This document shows positions 10,160-22,030 of a stretch of DNA of 64,000 nucleotides, one piece after another. Where the stretch lies: the NCBI GenBank assembly GCA_027704905.1, contig CM051007.1:16887672-16951671 (forward strand), read 5' to 3'. This DNA comes from Muraenolepis orangiensis. Taxonomy: Eukaryota > Chordata > Actinopteri > Gadiformes > Muraenolepididae. Each line of letters starts with the position of its first letter. Position 1 is the stretch's first letter. Below the pieces are notes generated by a model. That model was not told the DNA's origin and did not search any database. It worked only from the letters and a program-made list of their open reading frames with translations. The position numbers were made by a program, and so were the translations under genes.

Positions 10160-10455
10160 GTCACATACATACACAGAAACACACAGTTGTTTATTGTTAT
10201 ATTGCACAACGTAAAATATTCAACCAGGTTGGGCTCATTGAGATTTAACATCAGATTTAACGTATTTTACAAGAGAGACCTGGCCAAGATAGCAGCAGCA
10301 GCATACAATACAATATCACCTTATTTTAAGTTCATGTTTTACAAATACATTTATGAATGTAAACATCGTGATGCACTTGTGTGTGACTCACCCCAGCGAT
10401 GAGTTGATCTGAAATCATCTTTTAAAGTTCTTTCTTGCTAATTGTTGTGGGATTG
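10160..10455 (-). pseudogene. S100 relic: part of one exon and its intron
   Basis: The minus strand carries CCACAACAATTAGCAAGAA followed by a damaged exon end, then the GTGAGTCACAC donor at about 10,382-10,392 and intron sequence typical of the intact copies (GAGAGACCTGGCCAAGATAG). The peptide resembles NPTTISKKEL but has an in-frame stop and a shortened C-terminus. No start, promoter or last exon is nearby. Confidence 0.75.
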
Positions 10456-11145
10456 TTGTTCTACACCTCATTTATTGCAAGTATTCAAAGTATGAGTATG
10501 TCTAATAGTGACTTTAGTGACCTTATGATGAAATGCCTTGTGATTATGCTGATTAGGCTGCAAGCCAATTTACCCACGGGGACAAATAAAGTCACTCTAT
10601 CATCATGCATTACGAAATTTTGTGCATTTTGTGCGTTTCATTTCACACGCATGTCATTGAGCTCTCCTACCTGTGGGAATATGGTTCGTCATCGAGCGCG
10701 GTCAAGGCAAGACAAAACATGAAGCTTGGTAACTTGCAGTGTTTTGTGTTTAAATATCCAAACATTGAATCGACAGAAAGTCCTATTTGAAATGTTTTTA
10801 ATATTGGTATCTTGCCCACTTTCTGTCAATTGACTTTTTTTTTTTAAATGTGTCTGCAAAGTCAAGACGTTTGAATCATGTGAATTCCTACGCCTTAACA
10901 AATGCCCAACATTTTGTCTTTTTTTGTCTTACCAAAGCCCAAACTGTGCATTTGGACATTTATTATATAAATGTATAAATAATGAAGGACATGCCCCCCT
11001 CCCCTCCACCCTTCAAACCCCACCCCCCCACTCTTGTAAATGGCGGCAATACAAAAAAAAACCTCATAATCCCATATAGGCCTGCAGGCTCAGACAAGCT
11101 AGTGAACACTAATATAACTCCCAAATATGTGACTCTAAGGTGTGT

Positions 11146-11195
<50 letters not shown>

Positions 11196-11697
11196 GTGTG
11201 TGTGTGTGTATGCATGCGCACATCGGGAAATGACAGTCCTAACCTAACTAATGAAGTTACACCACAAAGCGTGCAAACAGCACTGGCTCGTCACATAGTC
11301 CATCAGCAACTTTATTGGGATTTTTATTGTGTATAGTATTGTAAATGTATAGTGTTGTACATATTATAGCATAAAGTAGGTATATCATATTGTTTATAGT
11401 ATAGTATATTGTAGGTATTTGATATTATAACATTGCATAGTTTAGTGTAGCATAGTATAGTTTTGTTGTTGAAATTCATACTGTGGGAATACATTGGGTG
11501 TAAGCATTATACAGCATCCATTGTACTGGTTGCACATTGGCAAAATAAAACATGTTGAATCATGGCCTGGCGTGTTGTCCCCATGCAGACATGTTGACTC
11601 ACTTTGACTCCACTTTGAACCACTTAGTAATACAAATCAAGGTCAAGGTCAAGGTCAATCAGACAACAACAAAAAAAGGCTGAATCAACAATATTGT
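10456..11697. other. Intergenic region with (GT)n microsatellite
   Basis: No supported gene. 10,456-10,560 matches the segment before the S100 relics at 30.65 and 38.03 kb. A (GT)n run with a few interruptions lies at about 11,139-11,212. The end holds an ATTAAA on the minus strand (11,698-11,703) that probably serves the S100 gene that follows. Confidence 0.5.
11139..11212. repeat. (GT)n microsatellite
   Basis: A dinucleotide run of about 74 bp with single interruptions. The long cysteine-valine frames over it are an artefact of the repeat. Confidence 0.95.
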
Positions 11698-11770
11698 TTT
11701 AATGTATTGAATTCATATCTGCTCACGAAAAGCAACGAAGGGAGCGGTTCTCTTTCTTCCAGTGTTGTCG

Positions 11771-12387
11771 CTATGATGACGCGATCTTGATACACGCACA
11801 CAGGGAAGTGATCAGCGCGCAGTACTCTTTGAAGTCCAGGCACGCATCGCCGTTGGCATCCAAAGAGTCCAAGACATTCTGAGCTTCGACAAGCTGCATG
11901 AATGAACCGACCATAACATAATTATTTTAAAATCTCACATTTCTCAATACTTTTATATACACGTTTTTCAAATAGAAACATTTTGGATGTGTCGTCACTT
12001 GTACTTTGTGGTTGTGCCACTTAAATCTACATTTAGTTTTCTTGCAGAAACCCAATACACACGCATATCGTGAAACACATTTGTGTGACTCACCCCGCTC
12101 AACGCAGGCAGTTGCTCCTTTATCAGCGTAGTTAACTCCGATTTGCTGATGGTTAAGTTATCTCCGGTTTCACACTTTGCATATTGTACAAATAAATTGT
12201 ATACAATGGAGAGGGCCGTCTCCAGGGGAGCCGGTGATTCCATTTCACTTTTCACTGGGTTAGGATGATCTGTTCAGCTATCAAATAAACAATATAAACA
12301 AGCAGATATTAATAAGATCATCATCATCTCCTCTTGCATGTGGAAACGCACACATGTGAATCTTAAATTGAGGATATACATCTCATC

Positions 12388-12455
<68 letters not shown>

Positions 12456-12515
12456 TGTGTGGTGGTGGTGCGTGGGTGTGGGCGTGTGTCTTACCTCTGT
12501 TGATCAGGTGCGGAG
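11771..12515 (-). CDS. S100-type EF-hand calcium-binding protein (copy B, divergent)
   Basis: Three exons: a non-coding leader (12,495 to about 12,515) with a GTAAG donor, coding exon 12,094-12,243 (50 residues, starting MESPAPLETALSIVY) and coding exon 11,771-11,893 (40 residues). The predicted protein is 90 residues. The N-terminal S100 pseudo-EF-hand spans about residues 21-37 (YAKCETGDNLTISKSEL). The C-terminal loop is DANGDACLDFKE at 62-73. Position 6 of this loop, nearly always Gly, is Ala. The tail is short and cysteine-rich (LITSLCACIKIASS). I chose the ATG at 12,243 because the in-frame codons upstream are not ATG. Family members are dimeric calcium sensors in cytoplasm or secretions. 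It is the most divergent copy here, and its specific function is unknown. Confidence 0.88.
12390..12460. repeat. (GT)n microsatellite in the first intron of S100 copy B
   Basis: A GT dinucleotide run followed by GGTGGTGGTG lies between the leader exon and the first coding exon. Confidence 0.95.
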
Positions 12516-12537
12516 AGAAAATAGAAGATCCCTTGGC

Positions 12538-12547
12538 TCTTTATATA
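12538..12547 (-). promoter_or_regulatory. TATA box of S100 copy B
   Basis: The minus strand reads TAGTATATAAAGAGCC about 25-45 bp upstream of the leader exon that ends in the GTAAG donor at 12,494. Position and sequence fit a canonical TATA promoter. The start site itself is inferred. Confidence 0.7.
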
Positions 12548-13164
12548 CTACACGGAGACCGACCCGCCCTGTATCTCCCACATCTGTCCACACAATGGAA
12601 GTACATGGCCCAACTCGTGCCTCATTTGCATAACTGACAGGATCCTGCTACCTACCAATCTACCAAACTGCCAAACTGGATGCCCCACCATTGGCAATCA
12701 TTCTTTGTTTTTTTTACAAAAACAAACACGGTCTGCACATTCCTCTGGGAAAATACTGGGGCCTGGACTCTCCTCACTCCAGGGCAGACTAGGATTCTGT
12801 GGTCTTTTGAGAAACTCTGGAAGAATAGGTTGTTGAATACATAGTGTGAGCAGGTGTGGTGAGTGGGGTCCCCACATACCACACAAGGTGAAAGGCACGC
12901 CCTCCTGGAGGCCGATTGAATCTTTGTGGTCTGCCGCAGTTCGGCCTTCCTTGCCAAGGCAACTGCAGTACTGCTCTCTAGAATAAGACAATCACTCTTT
13001 CAAGTGCCAGGGAGTCTCCACTCTGAGGATGCTGTGGTGTTTTTTTTTTATCATGTCTGAGTTTAGATTTACACCCATGTGATACGCTGTTACTTGAGCT
13101 TTAGGATCACTGAGGCCCACTTTAGGATTCTTAGCTGGGGGATTCTGTTGAAAAAGGCAATTAG
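12548..13164. other. 5' flank of S100 copy B, no recognised gene
   Basis: An open minus-strand frame over 12,652-12,991 contains CVVCGDPTHHTCSHY, but it has no similar sequence elsewhere in the window, no splice context and no family I can name. I leave it uncalled. Confidence 0.35.
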
Positions 13165-13345
13165 GGGCGGCAGTAGCTCAGTCTGTTGGGACTTGGCTTG
13201 GGAACCGGAAGGCCGCCGGTTCAAGTCCCCGAAACACCTGGGCACTGCCGAGGTGCCCTTGAGCAAGGCACCAAACCCCTACACTGCTCCCCCCGGTGCT
13301 GTATATAAAATAGCTGCCCACTGCTCTTAATACTAGGATGGGTTA
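13165..13345 (+). mobile_element. tRNA-derived SINE
   Basis: The head GGCGGCAGTAGCTCAGTCTG resembles a tRNA 5' half with an A box, and GCCGCCGGTTCAAGTCCCC supplies a B box about 35 bp later. The body GGGCACTGCCGAGGTGCCCT and CTTGAGCAAGGCACC is typical of a SINE common in spiny-rayed fishes, recalled from general knowledge. The element is internally shortened and ends near TTAAATAAAGAG. It is not a tRNA gene because no 3' acceptor half follows. Confidence 0.8.
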
Positions 13346-14560
13346 AATAAAGAGAAAAAAATGTCACTGTGTGTACATACGTGAGTTTATCTGTTTCATC
13401 GCCAACCACCACCACGATAATATTTATATATAAAAATGTAATACATATTATGTCATATTTATTTTATACTTTTATAAAGCAATAAATACGTAAAAGTATA
13501 AATGAAGGCACACTTGTAGGCAAATGTGTGGACATTTGCCAACCGACTACACTTCTGCCTGCCACTTCCTGGTTTGTCGGTGTTGACATATGTACTCCAT
13601 TCCAGTTAGCCTTGTACCTGCTCACCTGGGATCTTTATATTAAAGAATGAATAACAGACTGTTCCTTTTTTCCCTTGTGTGTTGTGTTCTAACATGCTCC
13701 GTGACACCCTACACCTTTTGGCTCAGGCTGCCACCCTTCTGAGTATCAAACTGAAGAATGGATTTAATAACAAAGTGCTATGAGTCTTTTAGTAAAACAA
13801 ATAACTGTAACTGGAGGTGTATGATAATGTAATGCAAGTTATATCTGCCTTGAAATATAATAATAATAATAATATGATCATTTGACTTTGACCAACCACT
13901 CCTATTTCCCAGGAATGAGGATAGGGAAGGAAACCTTATCCTCCAACCTGATACTTAAGAGAGCCTCCTCCAGCAGGGGGCTCTCTGGTGGGACACCTGG
14001 TGGTCAAGCAGAGGAACAGCAGCACTATCTCCCATCCGCACCACCTCGACCAGCAGCACCAGCACTAGGCAGAAGGGAGCCCTGTCTAACGATTGAACAC
14101 TTCCTCCACCTTCACCACAAAGAGGAGCAGACTGAGAGAATGTGGCTGTAAAGGATACATGCTGCCATCTGCAAGCAGGACAATACAAGCTTACAGGACA
14201 ATACAAATGAAGTGAGTTCAATTACATTAATATATTTTTTATATCTTCATATTAGGATATGAGGATGACAATGCTATATTATTTATATACTTTATTATGT
14301 TTCACATGAGTCCACATTTATCCATGGCCAGACAATAGCCCTTGAGGACATTGTGGGGAAACCAGTCTCTGGTCTCAAAACGGGTTTGTCCGGTCTCAAA
14401 CAAGTTCTGAAAGCCTGGTGTTTGAGAACAGCAAGTTGGTGTTTGGGCTTCAACAAAAAATGATGCAATAATAAAGAACAAAAAATATACACAGACACAA
14501 ACAATGCAAAATGTAATTTTATTGCAGTACATACATATATTACATGTAATACAGTACATT
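13346..14560. other. 3' flank of S100 copy C, ancestral unit sequence
   Basis: No gene, but informative homology. 13,370-13,560 matches 31,180-31,370. 13,740-13,860 matches the 39.68-39.77 kb flank. 13,880-14,220 (AAGAGAGCCTCCTCCAGCAG and onward) matches 44,520-44,770 in each tandem unit. 14,300-14,480 matches 44,870-44,960 and the reverse of 35.64-35.72 kb. The single TTTGACCAACCACTCC word near 13,886 is the empty counterpart of the hAT-type insertion site in the units. Confidence 0.7.
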
Positions 14561-14566
14561 GATATA

Positions 14567-15925
<1,359 letters not shown>

Positions 15926-15947
15926 CTCACCTTTGTGAGCTCACCGT

Positions 15948-15967
15948 TATATAGCTTGTTATATAGC
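15948..15967 (-). promoter_or_regulatory. Double TATA motif of S100 copy C
   Basis: The minus strand reads GGCTATATAACAAGCTATATAACGG. Two TATATAA words 12 bp apart lie just upstream of the leader exon. The other S100 copies have a single TATATAG at the equivalent place. Confidence 0.7.
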
Positions 15968-16043
15968 CCTCCCATTTTCTCTCTTTCCGTCGAGCCCTGA
16001 AAACATGTCAGGAACCGAAACTTTTAATGATCTAACTCTGGAG

Positions 16044-17905
16044 CCAAAAGTCAAGTCAAGTCAAGTCAAGTTTAAAGCAGTGGGTGAAAATATTATGTGC
16101 AATACCCGATGACAGACAGCAGTTATACAAATACGATAAAATAGAATAAAAACAGAATAGAATAAAATAAGTAAAAAAAATTAAATAAAAATGCAATTTA
16201 TAAAATGCAATATATCCGCACAGAAAAAGAGCAATATGTATATATAAATCAATGTAATAAAATATACATTGTTATATGCTATACGCCCTTGTTCAGCAGC
16301 CTGATGGTCTGACTGTGGAAGCTATCTCTGAGTCTATTTGTACGGCACTTGATACTGCGGTATCGCCTGCCTGACGGTAACAGTGAATACAGTTCGTGGC
16401 AGGGGTGGGCATTGTCTTTTATGATGCGTTTGGCCTTGGCCAAGCACCGCTGGTTGTATATATCCAGGAGGAAGGGGAGCTCACCTCCAACGATATACTG
16501 GGCCGTCCGCACCACCCTTTGAAGTGCTCTGCGCTTGAGTGCGGTGCAGTTCCCGTACAAGGCGGTGATACACCCTGTAAGAACACTCTCGATGGTGCCG
16601 TTATAGAATGTTCTCAGGATGCGGGGGCCCATGCTGAATTTCCTCAGACGCCTGAGGAAATACAGGCGTTGTTGGGCCCTTTTCACCATGTGTGTGGTGT
16701 GCGTGGACCATGTGAGGTCCTCGGAGATGTGCACGCCGAGGAACTTGAAGCTGCTGACCCTCTCTACTGCAACACCGTCAATGGAGATAGGGCTGTGCTC
16801 TCCTCTCTGCTTCCTGAAGTCCACGATCAGCTCCTTGGTCTTCTTGACGTTGAGGGCGAGGCTGTTCTCCTGGCACCACTGCTCCAGCGATCTGACCTCC
16901 TCCCTGTAGGCTGTCTCGTCGTCGCCGGCGATCAGGCGTGTGACGACACTGTCGTGTCGTCAACAAACTTGATGATGACGTTGGAGCTGTTTATAGCCAT
17001 GCAGTCGTGGGTGTAGAGGGAGTAGAGGAGAGGGCTCAGCACACATCCCTGGGGGGCTCCCGTGTTGAGGGTCAGTGGCTCTGAGGTGGTGCTGCCCATC
17101 CTCACCACCTGGCAGCGGTCCGACAGGAGGTCAAGTATCCAGCTGCACGTGGATGGGGGCACACCAAGACCTCTAAGCTTGGTGTCGAGCTTGGCAGGAA
17201 CTACCGTGTTGAATGCTGAGCTGTAGTCCACAAACAGCCTTCGTACATAACAGTTCTTTCCCTCCAGGTGGGAGAGGGCAGTGTGGAGGGCCATTGCAAT
17301 TGCGTCGTCCGTGGATCTGTTTTGACGATATGCAAATTGCCATGGGTCCAGCGTGGCAGGTAACACAGAGCAAATAAAGTCCTTGACCAACCTCTCGAAG
17401 CATTTTCTGACAATCGAGGTGAGGGCTACAGGTCGTTCAGGCATGTTACCTTGGGTTGTTTAGGGACAGGCACGATGGTGGACATCTTGAAGACCGTGGG
17501 AACAACAGCCAGGGACGGGGAGAGGTTGAAGATGTCTGCAAAGACTCCTGCCAACTGGTTTGCGCATGCTCTGAGGACGCGGCCCGGGATGTCATCGGGG
17601 CCTGCCGCCTTACAGATGTTCAACCGCTTGAAGGTCCGGCGCACATCTGCCTCCGAGATGTTCAGCAGGCTGGTCTCCTCAGGCGGCGCTGGCTTCGGCA
17701 GGCTGCCGTTCACGTCGAACCGAGCAAAAAAAGTATTTAGCTCTCCTGGGAGGGAGGTAGAGGAGTTCTCTACACAACTGGTTCTCCCTCTGAAGTTCGT
17801 TATCATCTGTAACCCCTGCCACATACCCCTCGTGTCGTGGCTCTTGAATTTCTCCTCCACTCTGTCCTACTCCCGCTTGACAGTGACGATGGTCTTACGG
17901 AGTAA
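16044..17905 (-). mobile_element. LINE-A copy 2, longest copy in the window
   Basis: On the minus strand it runs from a 5' truncation near 17,905 to the (TTGAC)n tail at 16,044-16,068. It extends further 5' than copy 1, with GRVLRACANQLAGVFADIF upstream of the RT core, and shares the 3' UTR. It sits between S100 copy C and the degenerate repeat at 17,905. Confidence 0.85.
16279..17860 (-). pseudogene. LINE-A copy 2 RT coding region
   Basis: Three successive frames cover the protein. 17,860-17,426 holds the pre-RT region (AAGPDDIPGRVLR, VPVPKQPKVTCLND). 17,444-16,932 holds RPVALTSIV, FVDYSSAFNTVV and GAPQGCVLSPLLYSLYTHD. 16,824-16,279 holds the C-terminal region ending LLNKGV. The frame changes lie near 17,440 and 16,930. 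The catalytic box reads FVDD instead of FADD. It is non-functional as it stands. Confidence 0.8.
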
Positions 17906-18085
17906 GTAGTCATATGACTGTCTTGTTACTGTTCATCTTGTTACAGTTCATAGTCATAGGACTATGTCTTGTTAATGTTCATAGTCATAGGACTGTCTTG
18001 TTACTGTTGTTACTGTTCATCTTGTTACAGTTCATTGTCATAGGACTATGTCTTGTTGCTGTTTTGAATGTTCATCTTTATACTG
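17905..18085 (-). repeat. Degenerate tandem repeat, inverted partner of 9,368-9,480
   Basis: Irregular copies of CTTGTTACTGTTCATCTTG and GTCATAGGACTATGTCTTG. They abut the 5' truncation point of LINE-A copy 2. Confidence 0.65.
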
Positions 18086-18406
18086 TTCACTGCTCTGAAA
18101 GCTTTTAGGATAAATTACTTGAAAAGTATAAACGCTGTCAAGTTGAGTCAAATGCACTTTGAATAAAAAGACTCTCTGTTTAAAAGTATATAAGTGGTAT
18201 TAACATGATTCATATTTAAATGTGTTTCGATGCAATACTATGAAACAGGTCTGAAGTATTCAGGTAGAAAAGTTTTAGAAAATACAAATAGTTCCAATGA
18301 AAGTCAGCCTTAGGGGCTGACTTCCGGTCGGTGAAGGTGATGGCTGCGTAAAACTTCTCTCCGATAACTCCCCAATTCATAAAAACACACGTTATAGTAA
18401 ATTTTG

Positions 18407-19500
18407 ATGAGCGGGGGAGTTGTAACTAGAGGTAGGAAAAGACGAGACCAACAGAACGGACAAAATTCTAAAACAATGGAGCAGAACCACGACGAAGAAC
18501 AGGTGCAACTTGCTGAAGCTAACTCGCTAACCTTGACAATAAGGTCAGGGCTCGAGGCAATTAGCAAAGAAATACGCGACCTCAAAACCGAAATGAAAAA
18601 GGACTTAACAACACTCAAGGAGCAAGTCACGGAGGACGTTAAATCTGAAATAAACGAGCTTAAGCGAGAAATGTACCAACAACTCTCTGCCAACACTAAA
18701 ACTTTACAAGCACAAGGATCTCGAATCGCCGAGGCAGAGGGACGGATCGCGGAAACAGAGACGTGGAATATGGAGGTGAAGGACGCGCTCTGTAAGTCCC
18801 TAAAACAACAGCAGATTCAGCAGGATAAGTTGACAGATATTGAAGGGAGGAGTAGGAGAAATAACATTCGTATCTTTGGAATACCCGAGGATAATGAAGG
18901 AGATTCTGCTCCCAAATATGTACACCAACTGCTCACAACGGAGCTCTCAATGCCTCCAAATGTCAACCTGCAAATCCAACGGGCATACAGGGCGCTGGCC
19001 CAAAAACCAAACTGCAACTCGCCACCGCGATCGATGATCGTACATTTTTTGGAATTCACGGTTAAAGAGATGGTCCTGAAGAAAGCTTGGCAAAAGAAAA
19101 TCGTTGTGGAGGGGCGGCCGCTGATATTTGACCATGACTATGCAACAGGTTCAGAAACACAAAGCTTACAGCAGAATTAAGATGCTTCTGAAGGAGAGAG
19201 GGATCCGCTTTCAAACTCCTCTCACTAAAATGAGAATCCACTGGGATGACGGACCGAAGCTCTACGGATCCGCACAAGAAGCAGCATGTGCCATGAGGAA
19301 ACGGGGATTCTCCGTGGGACCAACCGGGCCCGCCCCTCCGGATCGCGAAGCAACGTTGGAGAGGTTGCATCAGGGGCTGCCATGGCAATCGGAGAGAGAA
19401 GAGACGGAACAGCGCGGCGTGCAAAGGAAAAGTTACAGGAGTTCGAGCGGATTACACGGGACTCAGAGTAACCTGCAATTTTCAACGGAGGTATTGTTTC
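18407..19500 (+). pseudogene. L1-like ORF1 (coiled-coil RNA-binding protein), frameshifted
   Basis: The first frame runs to 19,180. A charged N-terminus is followed by a heptad-rich coiled coil (about residues 40-130, e.g. EIRDLKTEMKKDLTTLKEQV), then DIEGRSRRNNIRIFGIPEDN, the start of the L1 ORF1 RRM-like domain. The frame shifts near 19,140 and continues in another frame with KAYSRIKMLLKERGIRFQ and LTKMRIHWDDGPKLYGSAQE, the C-terminal domain. In L1 elements this protein trimerises and coats the element RNA. One frameshift separates the two halves. I take the ATG at 18,407 as the start. Confidence 0.82.
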
Positions 19501-19599
19501 AACAGCTTCCCAGTCAGTTTATTTTACCCAGAATTTTTCGGAAAGGTTTAGTCCCGGAGTATTGGCGTCTACCTTACAGCCTGTCTATCGGGCAAGTTT

Positions 19600-20025
19600 T
19601 TGCTTAGAAGTACTAAAAGTTGGACAAATCGTTACGTGTGAAATGTTGACTTTCACCACTGCTGAGGGGCCCTTACGCCTATTGAGGAACCCCCCTCCAC
19701 CCACCAACAGGGATCCGGGGTGGCACCATAGCGACCCCTTTTGGAAGTTTTCACCTTCTGTTCTTTTGCTGTGTGTTTGTAGGCCATATGTTCAGGTCTC
19801 TTATGTTTGTTATTTTCAGGGGCTACATTTTGTGACATTGAGCATTGATGATGGTATTTAACAGTGTGAAAGTGGTATTACTTAAGCTAAACGGTCTGAA
19901 TAACAAAAGTGTGGCAGCAATACTCATACCTTACTCAGTACAATTTGAGGGCTGCCAAGACATAAGTGATAAGGAAATAATGTATATTTTGGTTAAGGGA
20001 ATTTGTATGACTTTACACAGGTCAG
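19600..20025 (+). other. L1-like inter-ORF region
   Basis: No supported gene. It lies between ORF1 and ORF2 of the same element. A few open frames exist but match nothing I recognise. Confidence 0.4.
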
Positions 20026-20078
20026 ATGGCTGAACAAAAAATTCAAATAGCTACTTACAACATAAATGGGGTGCTTAA
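20026..20078 (+). pseudogene. L1-like ORF2 first codons (endonuclease start), interrupted
   Basis: ATG at 20,026 opens MAEQKIQIATYNINGVLN, the first strand of the apurinic/apyrimidinic-type endonuclease with its catalytic Asn. The tail of LINE-B follows immediately. The continuation is at 22,031. Confidence 0.85.
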
Positions 20079-22030
20079 TTCAGATTCAGATTCAGATTCA
20101 GATTCAGATTACTTTATTAATCCCGAGGGAAATTAAGGTGCAACAGTTGACACAGGGGGAATAAATGCACACACAAAAAATACTAATACCTAAGCTAAAA
20201 AAACAAAACAACTAACTAAAATTGTATAAACAAAAATATATTTAAATGAAATCTAAATGTATTGATAAATGAAGATAAATGTACAGTATTATTACAGTAA
20301 TACGTAGGTATATACAATACACAACAATACGTATAGTGCAAATTGGCAGAATAATATATTAATAAATAACTCAACTGAAAAGTGACATGTGTAAAGTGAA
20401 AAGTGAAAAGTGAAAAGTGATTTTGAAAAGTGATTTACAGTGCGTTGACCAAAAAATAATAATAATAATAAGTAAGTTGGCCTCAGGTCACTGAGTTTAC
20501 ACTGTCCCTCTCACAACCCGAGGTAGATAAGTTATAGAGTCTAATGGCCACAGGAAGAAAGGACTTCCTATGGCGTTCTGTGGTGCACCTGGGTGGAATG
20601 AGTCTGTTGCTAAAGGTGCTTCTATATGAGGTCAGCACCTGATGGAGAGGGTGAGAGTTGTTGTCAAGGATACTATGCAGCTTGCGCAGCATCCTTCTCT
20701 CAGACACCACCAACAAGGAGTCCAGCTGGACCCCCAGGACAGCGCCAGCCTTCCTGACAATCCTGCTGATCTTGTTGGCGTCTGCTGATCTCAACCTGCT
20801 TCCCCAGCACACGACACCGGAGAAGATGGCACTGGCTACCACCGACTGGTAGAACACATTCAGCATCTTGTTGCAAACGTTGAAGGACCGGAGCCTCCGC
20901 AGGAAGTAGAGACGGCTCTGGCCCTTCTTGTAAACAGCCTCAGAGTTCTTGGCCCAGACCAGTTTATTGTCCAGATGAACTCCCAGGTATTTATATTCCT
21001 GGACAACTTCAGCGGACACACCCTTGATGGAAATGGGTGTGGGTGTGGATTTCCTCCTGCGGAAGTCCACCACCATCTCCTTCGTCTTGTCAGTGTTGAG
21101 CTGCATATGGTTCAGCTCACACCACTCAACGAAGGAGTCCACGACGCCCCTGTACTCCTCATCGTTTCCCTCGCTGACACAACCAACAACTGCAGAGTCG
21201 TCCGAGAACTTCTGCAGATGGCAGGACACAGAGTTGTACTGGAAGTCTGAGGTGTAAAGGGTGAACAGGAATGGGGAAAGAACAGTTCCCTGTGGAGCAC
21301 CAGTGCTGCTGACCACAGTGTCAGACACACAGTCCTGCAGTCTGACAAACTGTGGACGACCCGTCAAATAGTCAGTAATCCAGGACACCAGGGAAGAGTC
21401 CACCTTCATCGCCGTCAGCTTACTTCCCAGCAGGGCAGGCCGGATGGTGTTGAACGCACTGGAGAAGTCGAAAAACATGATTCTCACAGTGCTCCCGGGT
21501 CTGTCCAAGTGGGCGTAGGCACGATGAAGCAGGAAGATGATGGCGTCCTCCACTCCCAGTTTCGGCTGGTAGGCAAACTGAAGAGGGTCCAGCGATGATC
21601 TGACCAGGGGCCGAAGAAGCGTCAGGACCAGCCTCTCAAAGGATTTCGCCACGTGGGACGTCAGCGCCACCGGTCTGTAGTTGTTTGAGGTGCTGGGACG
21701 TGCCTTCTTCGGAACAGGCACCAGGCAGGATGTCTTCCACAGCACAGGGACCCTCTCCAGTCTCATGCTCAGGTTGAAGATGTACTGCAGGACTCCACTC
21801 AGCTGGGCAGCACATGTTTTGAGGACCCTCGGGCTGACGCCGTCAGGACCTGCAGCCTTGTCTGGATGGAGCCTGCACAGCACTTTCCTCACCTGCTCAG
21901 CTGTGAAGGTATGTGTGCCGTGTGTGGGGGCAGGAAGAGTCACTGTTGTGTTGATGGGGGAGGGGGGAGGTAGTGGTGGTGGGGGAGAGAGAACAGGTAT
22001 GTTGATGCTGGAGAGGGCCGGTGGGGGGAT
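20079..22030 (-). mobile_element. LINE-B (second Rex1/CR1-L2-like family), 5'-truncated
   Basis: Inserted antisense into L1-like ORF2. The 3' end is a (TGAATC)n tail at 20,081-20,108, then a 3' UTR of about 375 bp, then one uninterrupted coding frame up to the 5' truncation near 22,030. The absence of stops over 1.5 kb suggests a recent insertion relative to the LINE-A copies. Confidence 0.85.
20483..22030 (-). CDS. LINE-B reverse transcriptase, open but lacking the 5' endonuclease
   Basis: About 515 residues are open to the stop at 20,483. In order: TFTAEQVRKVLCRLHPDKAA, GPDGVSPRVLK, VPVPKKARPSTSNNYRPVAL, MFFDFSSAFNTIRPALLG, the GAPQGTVLSPFLFTLYTSDF box, the catalytic KFSDDSAVVG, then LNTDKTKEMVVDFRR and YKYLGVHLDNKLVW. 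The catalytic box is FSDD where LINE-A has FADD, and both aspartates are kept. The protein would copy element RNA at the target site. The endonuclease is missing, so it cannot act alone in cis. The first ~25 codons of the longest frame (to 22,105) come from antisense host L1 sequence. Confidence 0.85.
   Translation of the reverse strand: MPPPALSSINIPVLSPPPPLPPPSPINTTVTLPAPTHGTHTFTAEQVRKVLCRLHPDKAAGPDGVSPRVLKTCAAQLSGVLQYIFNLSMRLERVPVLWKTSCLVPVPKKARPSTSNNYRPVALTSHVAKSFERLVLTLLRPLVRSSLDPLQFAYQPKLGVEDAIIFLLHRAYAHLDRPGSTVRIMFFDFSSAFNTIRPALLGSKLTAMKVDSSLVSWITDYLTGRPQFVRLQDCVSDTVVSSTGAPQGTVLSPFLFTLYTSDFQYNSVSCHLQKFSDDSAVVGCVSEGNDEEYRGVVDSFVEWCELNHMQLNTDKTKEMVVDFRRRKSTPTPISIKGVSAEVVQEYKYLGVHLDNKLVWAKNSEAVYKKGQSRLYFLRRLRSFNVCNKMLNVFYQSVVASAIFSGVVCWGSRLRSADANKISRIVRKAGAVLGVQLDSLLVVSERRMLRKLHSILDNNSHPLHQVLTSYRSTFSNRLIPPRCTTERHRKSFLPVAIRLYNLSTSGCERDSVNSVT

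Noticed and set aside
12652..12991. Zinc-finger-like CVVCGDPTHHTC frame
   Set aside because: It has two overlapping frames, no splice or promoter context and no second copy. The motif is too weak for a call.
13166..13240. tRNA gene
   Set aside because: A-box and B-box-like words are present, but there is no matching acceptor stem or 3' half. The body and tail that follow are those of a SINE.
16396..17016. 206-codon plus-strand frame antisense to LINE-A copy 2
   Set aside because: It is a shadow of the RT coding strand. Equivalent antisense frames occur over the other LINE copies at 8.5 and 27 kb.
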